This document shows positions 8,717 to 18,423 of a stretch of 34,427 nucleotides of DNA, one piece after another. Both the position numbers and the translations under genes were made by a program. The stretch lies in the IMG/VR virus record IMGVR_UViG_3300025120_000243, positions 1 to 34,427 of that record; one strand, written 5' to 3'. Positions within the stretch are counted from its first letter, which is position 1; every line of letters starts with the position of its first letter. The notes beneath the pieces are model-generated. The model searched no databases. It saw only the letters and a program-made list of their open reading frames with translations, and was not told the DNA's origin. This DNA is from a virus.

Positions 8717-9934
8717 ATGGGCTTAATAACTGAAACTAACGCAAAATACTACACAGGTTCTGAATACTATGTTGCATCCGCATCAGGAACTTCTTTTGTT
8801 GCTTATAAAGGAGATATAGAACTTCACGATGATGGAGGTGGTAATCCATCGGGTCCACCTAATTATTATGTAGCTGTAAACACATCTGCCGATCCTACTA
8901 CTTTTGTAAGACTAGACGTTAGCAAATACTCTATAAACAGTAACCCTAACTGGACCGAATTCGACCCAAATGTAGGTAGTCAAAGAATAGATTTTAGCCC
9001 TAGTATTGATGGTGCAGTAAACCCTAGAATAAAAGTACAATTAAAAAATCCTAGTATATGGAGTAATTATGGTAGTTATTCTTACATAACTCTAGAAGAG
9101 GTAATTACAAATTTCTTAGTTGGATATGTTGGTGCTGGTAAGATAATAGCCAACGTAAGAAGAACTGACGTTATGTTTCATGCTAAAAGAGGATTACAAG
9201 AATTTAGTTATGATACTTTAAAATCTGTAAACTCTATAGAATTAGACATAAGCCCTTCTAACACGTCTGTGATACCACAAGACTACGTTAATTATGTAGG
9301 CGTATATAGAGTTGATGGTTCAGGTGTTAAACACCCAATACATCCAGCACAAAATTTAACAAGTAACCCATTGGAAGTCCCTGTACAAGATAGTGAAGGA
9401 TTACCAACACATGGAGAACATGGGCAAATGATACAAGCTGATGAGTCTGAGACTTGGAAAAGATGGCAGGAAGCTAATGATACAAACATTATAGGTTTAA
9501 ACCCAAATGAAGCAGGCTTCAATAATAATGCTAATATATACCAGCAAGATTGGTGGAATTACTCTTATGGCCAAAGATATGGTTTAAACCCTGTTACAAC
9601 TCAAGGTAATGGATGGTTTACAATATCTGAAAGAGAAGGCAAATTTATGTTTAGTAGTAATCTTAAAGGTCAAATGATTATACTAGACTACGTTTCTGAT
9701 GGATTAGCTTATGATGGAACTAGTAGAATTCCAAAAATGATAGAAGAAGCAATGTACATGCATATAGCTTATTCTATATTATCTACAAGATCTAACGTTC
9801 CAGAATATCTAGTGCAGCGTTTCAAAAGAGATAGAAGCGCTAAGTTAAGAAATGCTAAAATAAGATTAAGTAATATAAAGCTTGATACTTTCATACAGCA
9901 AATGAGAGGTAAATCTAAATGGATTAAACACTAA
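8717..9934 (+). CDS. Neck/connector (tail adaptor) protein
   Basis: This 405-aa protein probably forms part of the collar joining portal to tail. The N-terminal ~120 residues are Ser/Asn/Gly/Thr-rich and beta-like, with an Ig-like or appendage-like character. The core from about residue 125 has YITLEEVITNFLVGYVGAGK followed by RTDVMFHAKRGLQEFSYDTL (about 153-172), then PQDYVNYVGVYRVDGSG. This 'DVxFHAKRGLQEFSYDTL ... VxPxDYVNYV' pattern is one I associate with a connector family widespread in marine tailed phages. The C-terminal helical region, with KMIEEAMYMHIAYSILSTRSNVPEY and a basic tail, fits a ring subunit. The gene is followed after five bases by the first muzzle-like gene. Confidence 0.7.
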   Translation: MGLITETNAKYYTGSEYYVASASGTSFVAYKGDIELHDDGGGNPSGPPNYYVAVNTSADPTTFVRLDVSKYSINSNPNWTEFDPNVGSQRIDFSPSIDGAVNPRIKVQLKNPSIWSNYGSYSYITLEEVITNFLVGYVGAGKIIANVRRTDVMFHAKRGLQEFSYDTLKSVNSIELDISPSNTSVIPQDYVNYVGVYRVDGSGVKHPIHPAQNLTSNPLEVPVQDSEGLPTHGEHGQMIQADESETWKRWQEANDTNIIGLNPNEAGFNNNANIYQQDWWNYSYGQRYGLNPVTTQGNGWFTISEREGKFMFSSNLKGQMIILDYVSDGLAYDGTSRIPKMIEEAMYMHIAYSILSTRSNVPEYLVQRFKRDRSAKLRNAKIRLSNIKLDTFIQQMRGKSKWIKH

Positions 9935-9939
9935 ATTAA

Positions 9940-12900
9940 ATGGCTGAATCAAGAAATACATTTACTGACTCTAGAATGAATCAAGATCTAGATTCTAGAT
10001 TAGTACAACCCGGAACTTATAGAACCGCAACTAACATAGGTATAAGTAGATCAGAAGGAGATGGTGTTGGATCATTAGAAAATGTTCTTGGTAATTTTAA
10101 AATATCAGATTTTGGAGTTTCTGAAAACAACTTAACAATAATAGGTTGTATTTCAGATGTGTTAACTAATAATATAGTTGTATTTTTAACAAATTATACT
10201 GATAATTCTGTAGACAATTTATCAAACTTTGCTAACACAGAATCAAAGCATTATATAGCCTTATACAATACTAACACTTTACAATCTAACATATTAGTAA
10301 GTGGAAATTGGTTAAATTTTTCTACTACACATATTATAACTGGTGTTAACATAGTAGAAGGTTTGTTATTTTGGACTGATAATAGAAATCAACCTAGAAA
10401 AATAAACGTTAATAAAGCGCAAGATAACTCTAGTTATTATTATAATGAAGATCATATTTCTGTTGCTAAATATTATCCTTTTGAACCAATATCTTTAATA
10501 CACTCTCCAATAACAAATTACAGCATAAATTCTTATATTGATGGCCCTAGTGGTCAAAGAGCAGATTATGTAAATAGACCTAACAACTGGGCTGCTGTTG
10601 GCGTAAATGGAGCTGCTACTAGTGGTGAAGGTTTGTCATTTAATGTTGTAGCAACAGATGTATACGATAACCCTTCCTCTTTGACTATAAACAACCCAGG
10701 CGATGGTTATACCAACGGAGAAATAGTATGGCTAGAAGGTTCTATAGCTTCTAATCCAGTAGCAATAACTTTGACTATTCAAAACATTGCAGGTATGCAA
10801 GATGTTTTTAACGAAAAACTTCCTGATGCTACTAGTTATAACCCATTTTATGACTCAACGTATGATGGCGACCCTGAGTTTATGAAAGATAAATTTATTA
10901 GATTTGCTTACAGATTTAAATTTGATGATAATGAATATTCTTTAATATCTCCTTTTACTCAAGAGTGTTTTGTTCCTATGCAAGATGGTTATTTTAAAGG
11001 AGAGGATGAAATTAAAACTTACCAAAGTAGTGAAAACTACATTATGGAAAATAAAATAAATAACGTAAGAATATCCATACCCTCACCTATAGATTTTGTT
11101 AATCAACAGAATATATTATTTAAAGATATAAATGACAAGTTTAAAGTAAAAGAAATAGATATAATATACAAACAATCAAACGAAAACGTATTAAGAGTTG
11201 CTTATACTATACAAAACTCTGAATGGGTAGATAATAATCAATTATTTTTCTTATACAATTATAGAGGCTCAAAACCATTTAAAACACTACAAGAGTCTGA
11301 ACTTTTAAGAGTTTATGATCAAGTACCTGTAAGAGCTTTATCTCAAGAAATATGCGCAAATAGAGTTGTGTATGGTAATTTTATAGATAAACCAACACCA
11401 CCAACTGATTTAAATTATACTGTTGGCTCTGACTTTAAAGGTGGCGCAGGTGGCGCTATAGATAGTCCTTTAAGAATAGAATATCAAAATCACACTTTAA
11501 AACAAAATAGAACATATCAAGCTGGCGTCGTGCTGTCAGATAGATATGGTAGACAATCTACTACAGTTCTTTCGTCTCAAGACAGCGTAGTTACACCTAC
11601 TGGCTCCACAACTCAAGGTTCCACCTACTATCATCCTTATAAAACAGGAACAAATATTAAAAGTTCTTCAAGTGATTTTTCTTACTATAGTTCAACAATG
11701 AGCAATTTACCTGAACGACTTTTTACAACTAATGCTTCTCAAGGTCCTGACACTTGGCCAGGCGATGCTTTAGAAATGACATTTAATACGGTAATAGCAT
11801 CTACAAAAAGCTCAACCACTGGAGAGCCAGGTTTATTCTCAAGCATAAACCCATTAGGTTGGAATAACTGGAAAGTTGTTGTAAAACAGCAAGAGCAAGA
11901 TTATTACAATGTTTATTTTCCAGGTCTATTAAATGGATATATAGATGGAGAGTCTAAAGATCCGTTAAGCGCTAGTAGCACTGAACCTATAGGTCACTTT
12001 GCTTTATTGGGTGATAATATAAATAAAATACCTAGAGACTTGTCATTATTAGGTCCTAATCAAAACATATTTAGATCAGGTAGACCAACATTCAACGAAG
12101 ATCCAGATTATTATACATCTACAAATGCTGATGATGAGAAATTTACATTAGATCCATATGACCCTGAAGATGAAGCTATATTAAAAACTAGAGATAGAAA
12201 AAGAGATCTAGATAGTGGTAGTCAAGTAGACAATGCTAGTATAAAGGTATACCCAAGAGTATTAAACTATTGGAAAACAGGCCAATCAGCTTCTACAGAT
12301 CCTAAATTTATATCTCAATATTACAATGCTCAATGGTATCCAGGTAGCGAGTATGATACAATAGTAACAATAGGAACAGGAACTGAGCTAGGTTTATGGT
12401 CACCCGCAGCGCCATCTCCTTTTGATATTGCACCTGTTTTTTATTCATATCAAAACAATCCATTAATAGCTAAAATAGAATTAACCGATACTAGTGCTGG
12501 TGTCACAGGTCCAAGTCCTAAAGCTGGAAGATTAAATTACGAGGTTGAAGACATAAGAACTAGAGGTAATTTCTACGTAACTGGAAGCGAAAACTTACAG
12601 AGTAAGCCTCATACCAGTACCAATCCTCAACAAGGTTTACTTTTTAACATAACAACTGTTCTAGATGTTAACAACGCGAGACAAAGTGAAGAAGGTAAAG
12701 AAGGAAAAATAGCTGATGATGGAATTGAAATATCTAATTTAGATGACAAAAGAATAAGAGGTTTTAATCACATTACTAGTTACGACAGTAGAGGCGCTGG
12801 AAAAGTTGACATAGACATTATTGGTGGCGACAACACTGGGAAAGTAACTATACTAACAACAAAATCAGAATATCCAGGTAAAATGGTTCCTCAACTTTCT

Positions 12901-13830
12901 GTTTATGAAGTAAAACCCTTAACATCTAAACTAGATATATACTGGGAGACTTCAACTAGTGGTTTAATATCTGAGCTTAATTCAAATATTGTAAATAATA
13001 ACTTATATTTACCAACTGAAATTAGATCTGGAGATGTTAGTTATTACCAATCTGAATCAATGTCTCAAGGTTCCACGGTTACTGCTTTATTTAAAGCTAG
13101 AAATTATAGAGGTGATTTGATAGATATTGTTGAAGCTTCTATAGTTAGGGTTGATAAAATAAATGCTAACGGCAATAGGTCAGATGTTACTAGCAAGTTT
13201 GCTTTACAAGCTCCAGTGGCTGGACAATTAAGAATAAAGACAGATGCTGTTTTTAACTATGAAACAGTTGGTGAAGACTATGTGTTTACTTTAAACTTAG
13301 GTACTGAAAACGATCCTGCTTCTGCAGCTGGAGGTTTACTATATACAGAATTAACGGTAAATGGAACTTTAAGCAACATATCTCCTAGTGCTCCTTCTAT
13401 AGCTACGCCTCAAACTATTGTTTGGGATTTATCTAATAGTGCTTCTGGAGGAACATCACTAGCTAGTATACTAGGTTTAAATGGAGGGCTTTTAACTCCA
13501 AACATAATACAGAGTTGGAAAATATATAATGTACAGCCATATAACGATATTGACTCTACAACACTACCTGTAAAAGATAGATTTATAATATACAGAAACA
13601 CTTCTGTAAACCCTGAAGTTGGTACTATAATATTAGACCCTACATTAGTAACAACTGGCCCTCCAGGTGCTAGTTTTATAGATACACCAGTTTACTATTA
13701 TCCAGATCCAAATGTTCCAAGTAATAAAACCTTATGGAGGTATCCTATAAGAGTTCAATTATTTGATGAAGCAGGTAGAATTGGTCCTAATGGTTCTCCA
13801 TATACAATAACCGTAGTGTTTGGTACTTAA
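9940..13830 (+). CDS. Large tail-stem/muzzle-like structural protein
   Basis: This 1296-aa beta-rich protein begins TFTDSRMNQDLDSRLVQPGTYRTATNIGISRSEGDGVGSLENVLGN. That is the typical opening of podovirus stem/nozzle (gp10-like or 'muzzle') beta-propeller proteins: x(M/K)NxDxDxRLxxPGxYxxAxNIxxS followed by GxxENxxGN. Blade-like strands follow (IIGCISD..., NIVEGLLFWTDNRNQPRKINVNKA near residues 145-165), then a conserved segment with KFIRFAYRFKFDDNEYSLISPF (about 318-340) and SQEICANRVVYGNF (near 470). The C-terminal third is Thr/Ser/Asn-rich and resembles Ig-like or cadherin-like surface modules. It probably forms the short tail tube or tip. The next gene looks like the continuation of the same assembly. 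Confidence 0.72.
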   Translation: MAESRNTFTDSRMNQDLDSRLVQPGTYRTATNIGISRSEGDGVGSLENVLGNFKISDFGVSENNLTIIGCISDVLTNNIVVFLTNYTDNSVDNLSNFANTESKHYIALYNTNTLQSNILVSGNWLNFSTTHIITGVNIVEGLLFWTDNRNQPRKINVNKAQDNSSYYYNEDHISVAKYYPFEPISLIHSPITNYSINSYIDGPSGQRADYVNRPNNWAAVGVNGAATSGEGLSFNVVATDVYDNPSSLTINNPGDGYTNGEIVWLEGSIASNPVAITLTIQNIAGMQDVFNEKLPDATSYNPFYDSTYDGDPEFMKDKFIRFAYRFKFDDNEYSLISPFTQECFVPMQDGYFKGEDEIKTYQSSENYIMENKINNVRISIPSPIDFVNQQNILFKDINDKFKVKEIDIIYKQSNENVLRVAYTIQNSEWVDNNQLFFLYNYRGSKPFKTLQESELLRVYDQVPVRALSQEICANRVVYGNFIDKPTPPTDLNYTVGSDFKGGAGGAIDSPLRIEYQNHTLKQNRTYQAGVVLSDRYGRQSTTVLSSQDSVVTPTGSTTQGSTYYHPYKTGTNIKSSSSDFSYYSSTMSNLPERLFTTNASQGPDTWPGDALEMTFNTVIASTKSSTTGEPGLFSSINPLGWNNWKVVVKQQEQDYYNVYFPGLLNGYIDGESKDPLSASSTEPIGHFALLGDNINKIPRDLSLLGPNQNIFRSGRPTFNEDPDYYTSTNADDEKFTLDPYDPEDEAILKTRDRKRDLDSGSQVDNASIKVYPRVLNYWKTGQSASTDPKFISQYYNAQWYPGSEYDTIVTIGTGTELGLWSPAAPSPFDIAPVFYSYQNNPLIAKIELTDTSAGVTGPSPKAGRLNYEVEDIRTRGNFYVTGSENLQSKPHTSTNPQQGLLFNITTVLDVNNARQSEEGKEGKIADDGIEISNLDDKRIRGFNHITSYDSRGAGKVDIDIIGGDNTGKVTILTTKSEYPGKMVPQLSVYEVKPLTSKLDIYWETSTSGLISELNSNIVNNNLYLPTEIRSGDVSYYQSESMSQGSTVTALFKARNYRGDLIDIVEASIVRVDKINANGNRSDVTSKFALQAPVAGQLRIKTDAVFNYETVGEDYVFTLNLGTENDPASAAGGLLYTELTVNGTLSNISPSAPSIATPQTIVWDLSNSASGGTSLASILGLNGGLLTPNIIQSWKIYNVQPYNDIDSTTLPVKDRFIIYRNTSVNPEVGTIILDPTLVTTGPPGASFIDTPVYYYPDPNVPSNKTLWRYPIRVQLFDEAGRIGPNGSPYTITVVFGT

Positions 13831-13867
13831 CGAGTAAACATGCAAAAAAACAAGTAATTATATTATT

Positions 13868-15682
13868 ATGGGTTATAAAGTTCAAGTAAAATATTTTAAC
13901 TCTTTTTGGAATAAGAAGATAATGGAAAAGCAAGTAAGTTTACCAAACTCACCTGGCCAGCCAAAATGGCCTGGGTTACCTTGGAATCCTAGCTTTACAC
14001 CATCTAACGGTAGCTCTGTTATAACTTATCCTACTTTTCCTGCTAACTATCAAGGTGGACAATCTGAAGCAGGTTGGTTAAACTACTATGTGGAAGAATC
14101 TAGATATAAGGGAGGTTTTAATAACCAAGGTGTTACTCTAGGCGTTAGAGCTTACGCTATAAACGATAGTAGAGAAAAACAAGACAGATCTAGTAGTTTA
14201 ATATACTCAGGTGTTTTAAACACAAGAACAGATTACAATAACACTAATGTGTTCTCTATAGCAGATGCTATAACAAAAGATTTAAATCCTCAAAATGGCT
14301 CTATACAAAAGCTTTACTCTGAGAACACTAACTTAATGGTTTTTCAACAGAACAAAACCGGTTATATTCTTGTTAATAAAAATGCAATATACTCTGGTAG
14401 TCAAGGTTCTGCCGAGGGTGGAGGTATAACTTTTTTAGGTCAATTAGTTCCATTTGCTGGTGAATATGGTATAAGTTCAAATCCTGAAAGTTTTGCCTTT
14501 TACGGATATAGAAAGTATTTTGCTGACAAGTATAGAGGTATTATTTGTAGAGTTTCTGGAGATGGTATAACTGAAATATCAGGATACGGAATGAGTGATT
14601 TTTTTAGAGACAAACTATCTAGTATAAAAGATGGTTTTCAAACGTTTACAATATCTCCTACATCTAGTGCTATATCAATACCCTCTGGCTCAACGGAGTT
14701 GTTAGCCGTTACTATAATAAATACCAACATATCACAAGTTGACATAGGGTCTATAATTGATATAGAATTAACAAATAAAGACTCTGGAAATATAGATGTT
14801 AATTATACAGGTAATGTATCTAACACATCTACTAGTGGGAATGATTTAATAGTTCATTTATCTCCTAAAATAACAGGTTTAACTCAATCAACTAACTACT
14901 CTGCTAAAGTAGATATATCTAGCGTTTATAGAGATAAAGTTTTAGCCGCTTGGGATACTCATAATAAATTTTACACAACATCTATTCAAACACTTCCTAG
15001 ACGTTTTTCAACTTCTACCGATACTTTTTCTACTTTAAGTTATGAAGAAAGAGTTCCTCAAGGTGGAGCTTGGACAACTTTTTACACTTACAAGCCTACA
15101 ATGATGGTTAGTTTAAAAGACTCGTTTTATAGTGTAATTGATAAATCTTTATATAAGCATTACTACCAAGATAAAACTGGTCTAGACGAAGACAGAGGTA
15201 GTTTTTATGGTGTTAAAGAACCTTCTAGTATAACTTTTATATTTAACAATAATCCTACAATAGTTAAAAACTTTAATACATTATCGTATGAAGGAAGTAA
15301 TGGCTGGGAAGTAGAGTCTATGGTTTCTGATTATGAAGGTTTTGAAGCTAATGGACCATTTCCTTCTGCTACGCCTTTAAGCTTCTCTCAAGACACTCAA
15401 TATAGAGATATAGCTAGACCAATAATGAGTTACATAGAAGGAGTTTATCAAGACGGTGGCATAACTTTTAGATCAGGTTTTGATAGAAAAGAAAATAAAT
15501 ACGTTGCTAACATAGTAAACAACAGTACTCAAAGACCTAATGAAATAATATATGGTAGTGATGTTAGTGGTATAAAAGGTTATTTTACAACTATTAAAAT
15601 GAAAACAGACGCTACGACACAGCCAGGTGGTGAAAAAGAATTATTTTCAGTTGCGGCAAATTTTGTAATATCATCAAATTAA
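13868..15682 (+). CDS. Second stem/muzzle-like structural protein
   Basis: This 604-aa protein is encoded 37 bp after the first stem gene. It contains EESRYKGGFNNQGVTLGVRAYAI, then SLIYSGVLNTRTDYNNTNVFS (about residues 112-132), QKLYSENTNLMVFQQNKTG (about 152-170) and NPESFAFYGYRKYFADKYRG (about 208-227). The block 'SLIYSGxxNxxTxxNxTNxFS ... xQKLYxExTNLxxFQExK ... GxYGxSxNPESFAxYGYRKYFxDKxRGxxxRLSxDGIxEIS' is characteristic of the C-terminal propeller part of large stem/nozzle proteins in Bacteroidota and marine phages. The upstream gene carries the N-terminal part, so the two products probably assemble together. The leader before 13868 is TAATTATATTATT with no Shine-Dalgarno sequence. Confidence 0.72.
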   Translation: MGYKVQVKYFNSFWNKKIMEKQVSLPNSPGQPKWPGLPWNPSFTPSNGSSVITYPTFPANYQGGQSEAGWLNYYVEESRYKGGFNNQGVTLGVRAYAINDSREKQDRSSSLIYSGVLNTRTDYNNTNVFSIADAITKDLNPQNGSIQKLYSENTNLMVFQQNKTGYILVNKNAIYSGSQGSAEGGGITFLGQLVPFAGEYGISSNPESFAFYGYRKYFADKYRGIICRVSGDGITEISGYGMSDFFRDKLSSIKDGFQTFTISPTSSAISIPSGSTELLAVTIINTNISQVDIGSIIDIELTNKDSGNIDVNYTGNVSNTSTSGNDLIVHLSPKITGLTQSTNYSAKVDISSVYRDKVLAAWDTHNKFYTTSIQTLPRRFSTSTDTFSTLSYEERVPQGGAWTTFYTYKPTMMVSLKDSFYSVIDKSLYKHYYQDKTGLDEDRGSFYGVKEPSSITFIFNNNPTIVKNFNTLSYEGSNGWEVESMVSDYEGFEANGPFPSATPLSFSQDTQYRDIARPIMSYIEGVYQDGGITFRSGFDRKENKYVANIVNNSTQRPNEIIYGSDVSGIKGYFTTIKMKTDATTQPGGEKELFSVAANFVISSN

Positions 15683-16180
15683 ATGGAATTAACTAAAAAA
15701 TTAAATAAATCTTCAGAAAAAAAACTAATTGAAATAGCTCAACAATCATCTTTAATGGATAAAAAAACATTTAGAGAAAGAGTTACTGATTTTTCAAAAG
15801 CTTTTGAAACTAACGAAGATGCCTACGGTTTTGGAACTGTAGTAGACGATAACAATCCATTAGAGCATTTTTTTGGTGATGGTACTTATATTAGAAAAAT
15901 AACAATGCCTGCTAATCAATTAATTGTAACTAAAATACATAAAATAAAACACCCTTATTTTATATTAACAGGATCAATTACAGTAATAACTGAAGATGGA
16001 GTACATAAGTTATCTGCTCCACATTTTGGTATAACCATGCCAGGAACTCAAAGAATTATATACGTTCATGAAGAATGTGTTTTTATAACCGTACATCCAA
16101 CTGACAAAGAAGATGTTGAAGAAATAGTGAAAGATGTTACGGCAGAAGATTTTAATGACCCAATAATAAAAATAAATTAA
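15683..16180 (+). CDS. Cupin-like phage protein
   Basis: This 165-aa protein has a helical N-terminus (residues 1-50) and a small beta-barrel of cupin type from about 58. The barrel starts with PLEHFFGDGTYIRKITMPAN, followed by a cupin motif 1-like stretch with two His (VTKIHKIKHPYFILTGSITV, about 89-108) and a motif 2-like PGTQRIIYVHEECVFITVHP (about 126-145). Metal ligands are incomplete compared with enzymatic cupins, so it may be structural or ligand-binding. The pattern 'P(V/L)EHxFxxGxYxRxIxMPAxxLxxxKIHKxxHPxxxLxG' is familiar from cupin-like proteins encoded in virion regions of many marine phages. It abuts the upstream stop directly, with only AAATTAA as leader. Its role is unknown; an accessory tail or sugar-binding function is possible. 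Confidence 0.75.
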   Translation: MELTKKLNKSSEKKLIEIAQQSSLMDKKTFRERVTDFSKAFETNEDAYGFGTVVDDNNPLEHFFGDGTYIRKITMPANQLIVTKIHKIKHPYFILTGSITVITEDGVHKLSAPHFGITMPGTQRIIYVHEECVFITVHPTDKEDVEEIVKDVTAEDFNDPIIKIN

Positions 16181-16181
16181 T

Positions 16182-17150
16182 ATGCTTTTAACAATAGGAC
16201 TAACAGGAATAGCCTTAACAATAGCTACTGTAGGCGCTGCTACAGCAGCTGCTGGAGCTATAGGATCAGGTGTTGTTGCAACTAATAATGCTGTGAAAAA
16301 TAAAAGATCAGCACTACTAGAAGGAGCTAAAGCCAGAAGATTAGAAAAACAACTTGAAGCTTTAGAGCAGAGTAGACAACCAGTAATAGATCAATCGCAA
16401 AAAATAAGAAATCTTAAAAATGAAGTTAGTAATCCTTACGCTAATTTAGGCGTTGCCATGCAAAGCGCTAATCTACAAATGGAGCAAACTGATCAAGCTT
16501 TAGCAAATACTTTAGAAACTATAAACGCTACAGGCATGGGAGCAGGTGGAGCATCTGCATTAGCCAAAGCCGCTGCGCAAAGTAAAGCAGGCATTTCAGC
16601 AAGTATTGAAACTCAAGAAGCTAATAATCAAAAACTAAGAATAGAAGGTGAACAAAAAGCTCAAGATACAAAAATAAACATTGAAAAACTTGCACTAGCA
16701 GAAGAAGTAGCAGCGTTTGATAGACAAGACGAAAGAGATGTTTCAAAAATGAATAGGTTAGCAGGCTTAGAAGACAGAGCTAATCAAAATCAAATGATGT
16801 ATCAGCAAGCTGCTCAAGAACAGTCAATGCAAGCCATGGGAGCTGTTACAGATTTAGGTACTTCTATGATGAGCATGGCATCCGGAATGCCAGGTGGTGG
16901 CGGTGGAAGTGTTCCAGGAGTAGCCCCTCCAACTGCTCCATCTGATAGAAGATTAAAGAAAAATATTAAATACATTGGTAATTCAGATTCAGGACTAAAA
17001 ATATATACGTTTGAATATATTGATAAAAAAGGAGTTTATAAAGGAGTTATGTCAGATGAAGTACCTAGCAATGCCATTACAAAAGATGTCAATGGATATG
17101 ATTTAGTAGACTACTCTAAAATTGATGTTGAATTTGAAAAAGTTAAATAA
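16182..17150 (+). CDS. Internal virion-type protein with S74-like C-terminal domain
   Basis: This 322-aa protein has three parts. Residues 1-35 are a strongly hydrophobic Ala/Gly/Thr-rich segment (possible membrane or amphipathic region). Residues 40-225 are a long Gln/Glu/Ala/Lys-rich helical coiled coil. After a Gly/Pro/Met linker (231-250), residues 254-322 begin SDRRLKKNI and continue with GLKIYTFEYIDKKGVYKGVMSDEVP. SDxRLKxxI is the signature of peptidase S74 (intramolecular chaperone) domains, where the Ser and the Lys five residues later form the self-cleavage dyad; both are present (S254, K259). This version is only about 69 residues, shorter than tailspike S74 domains. The stop overlaps the next start as TAATG. 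Pore-forming or ejection function is inferred. Confidence 0.72.
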   Translation: MLLTIGLTGIALTIATVGAATAAAGAIGSGVVATNNAVKNKRSALLEGAKARRLEKQLEALEQSRQPVIDQSQKIRNLKNEVSNPYANLGVAMQSANLQMEQTDQALANTLETINATGMGAGGASALAKAAAQSKAGISASIETQEANNQKLRIEGEQKAQDTKINIEKLALAEEVAAFDRQDERDVSKMNRLAGLEDRANQNQMMYQQAAQEQSMQAMGAVTDLGTSMMSMASGMPGGGGGSVPGVAPPTAPSDRRLKKNIKYIGNSDSGLKIYTFEYIDKKGVYKGVMSDEVPSNAITKDVNGYDLVDYSKIDVEFEKVK

Positions 17151-18412
17151 TGGGAGCATACGATAATCCACAACAATTACTAACAGCTAATATGTTAAGG
17201 CAAGAAAGTGCTAAAAAATATACTGGGCAGTTGGCTAAAACATTTGAATCTTTTGTAAAAGAAAGAAAATTACAAGCTAATGCTGCTGAAAAAGCTATTA
17301 GAACAAACCAAACAGCTGCACAATCAGCTTATGATAAAGAGTATTTAGAAATAACTGGAATGGCTAATAAGCTAGGAATTAGTGATGAAGCAGAATCTTC
17401 ATCTATGAACGCTAGAATAAAAGAGCAGTTAGTTATTATAGGTACAGAAATGAACAATGCTATAAGGCAAGCTGGGCCTGACGCTAGTGCAATGCAAGTA
17501 AGTCAAATAAGGTTAGCAGCAATGGATAAAATGCAAGGTTTAAAAGGTTTTGTTGATAATATTCAAGCTGGGTATAAAGAATATTTGGCTGCAAAAAAAC
17601 TACCTCCTGGAGCAGAAGGAAATATAGATTCTACTTATAATTCAAATTTATACAATTTATATGAGTCTTGGGGTGATGATAAGGCTGGATCAGTAGATTT
17701 TGTTTTCGATGCTAATGGATGGAATTTATCAAGTTTTGGCGAAAATAATGAAGTTAATCCTAATGTTGGTATTGTTAATTCTACTGCGATGATTAATAAA
17801 GCTTCAACGGATTATTCAGAGGGTAAAACAGGTAAAACAGTTTACTTTAGATCAAGTGTAGATCCAACTTCTGAAATAGAAGGATTATTAACAGATGAGT
17901 TTATAGCTAAACTTCCTGATGAATTTATGATAACAGATGAAGTGTCTAAACCAGGTAAAGAAGAGGAAAAGACTAAGTTCGTAAGCGGAAGACCAGCTGG
18001 AACTACTAAAGTTAGAACAGAACAAAAATCACAAAACGTATCAGGTTTTGATACAGATGCATTAACAACATGGTTTACTACAGGTAATAGAACTACTGCT
18101 GAAGGCAACGAAGTATTTGATGCAAATGGTAAAGCTATAATGGACCCTTTTTTAAGAGATCCAGATTTAAAATCTAAAATGATTTGGATGTATCAAAATG
18201 GTAAAATGACTATGGACCCTACTTTTACGCCTGAAGGTAAAGAGGATGCGGATTTTCACACAGAAAAACTAAACGAAGATTACTTACAAGCTGTTAGTGA
18301 TGAAATGGCTACTTTATTAGTTAAAAAAGGATTTAGTAACTCAAAAACTAAAGAGGCATTTGGTGATGACACGCAGGCTAATGCAGAACAATCAACTATA
18401 GCACCTAAATAA
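17150..18412 (+). CDS. Probable internal virion protein, function unknown
   Basis: This 420-aa protein is encoded between the S74-like protein (overlapping by one base) and the giant multidomain gene (11 bp gap). The first 170 residues are Ala/Gln/Lys-rich and helical (MLRQESAKKYTGQLAKTF, then KQ/AA-rich helices), like internal core or ejection proteins. Residues 170-420 are more mixed and acidic, with DFVFDANGWNLSSFGENNEV, a stretch rich in Thr/Asp, and an acidic C-terminus. No enzymatic motif was recognised. Its position in the internal-protein block suggests a partner of the two flanking gene products in the core or ejectosome. Confidence 0.7.
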   Translation: MGAYDNPQQLLTANMLRQESAKKYTGQLAKTFESFVKERKLQANAAEKAIRTNQTAAQSAYDKEYLEITGMANKLGISDEAESSSMNARIKEQLVIIGTEMNNAIRQAGPDASAMQVSQIRLAAMDKMQGLKGFVDNIQAGYKEYLAAKKLPPGAEGNIDSTYNSNLYNLYESWGDDKAGSVDFVFDANGWNLSSFGENNEVNPNVGIVNSTAMINKASTDYSEGKTGKTVYFRSSVDPTSEIEGLLTDEFIAKLPDEFMITDEVSKPGKEEEKTKFVSGRPAGTTKVRTEQKSQNVSGFDTDALTTWFTTGNRTTAEGNEVFDANGKAIMDPFLRDPDLKSKMIWMYQNGKMTMDPTFTPEGKEDADFHTEKLNEDYLQAVSDEMATLLVKKGFSNSKTKEAFGDDTQANAEQSTIAPK

Positions 18413-18423
18413 ATATAATATAT

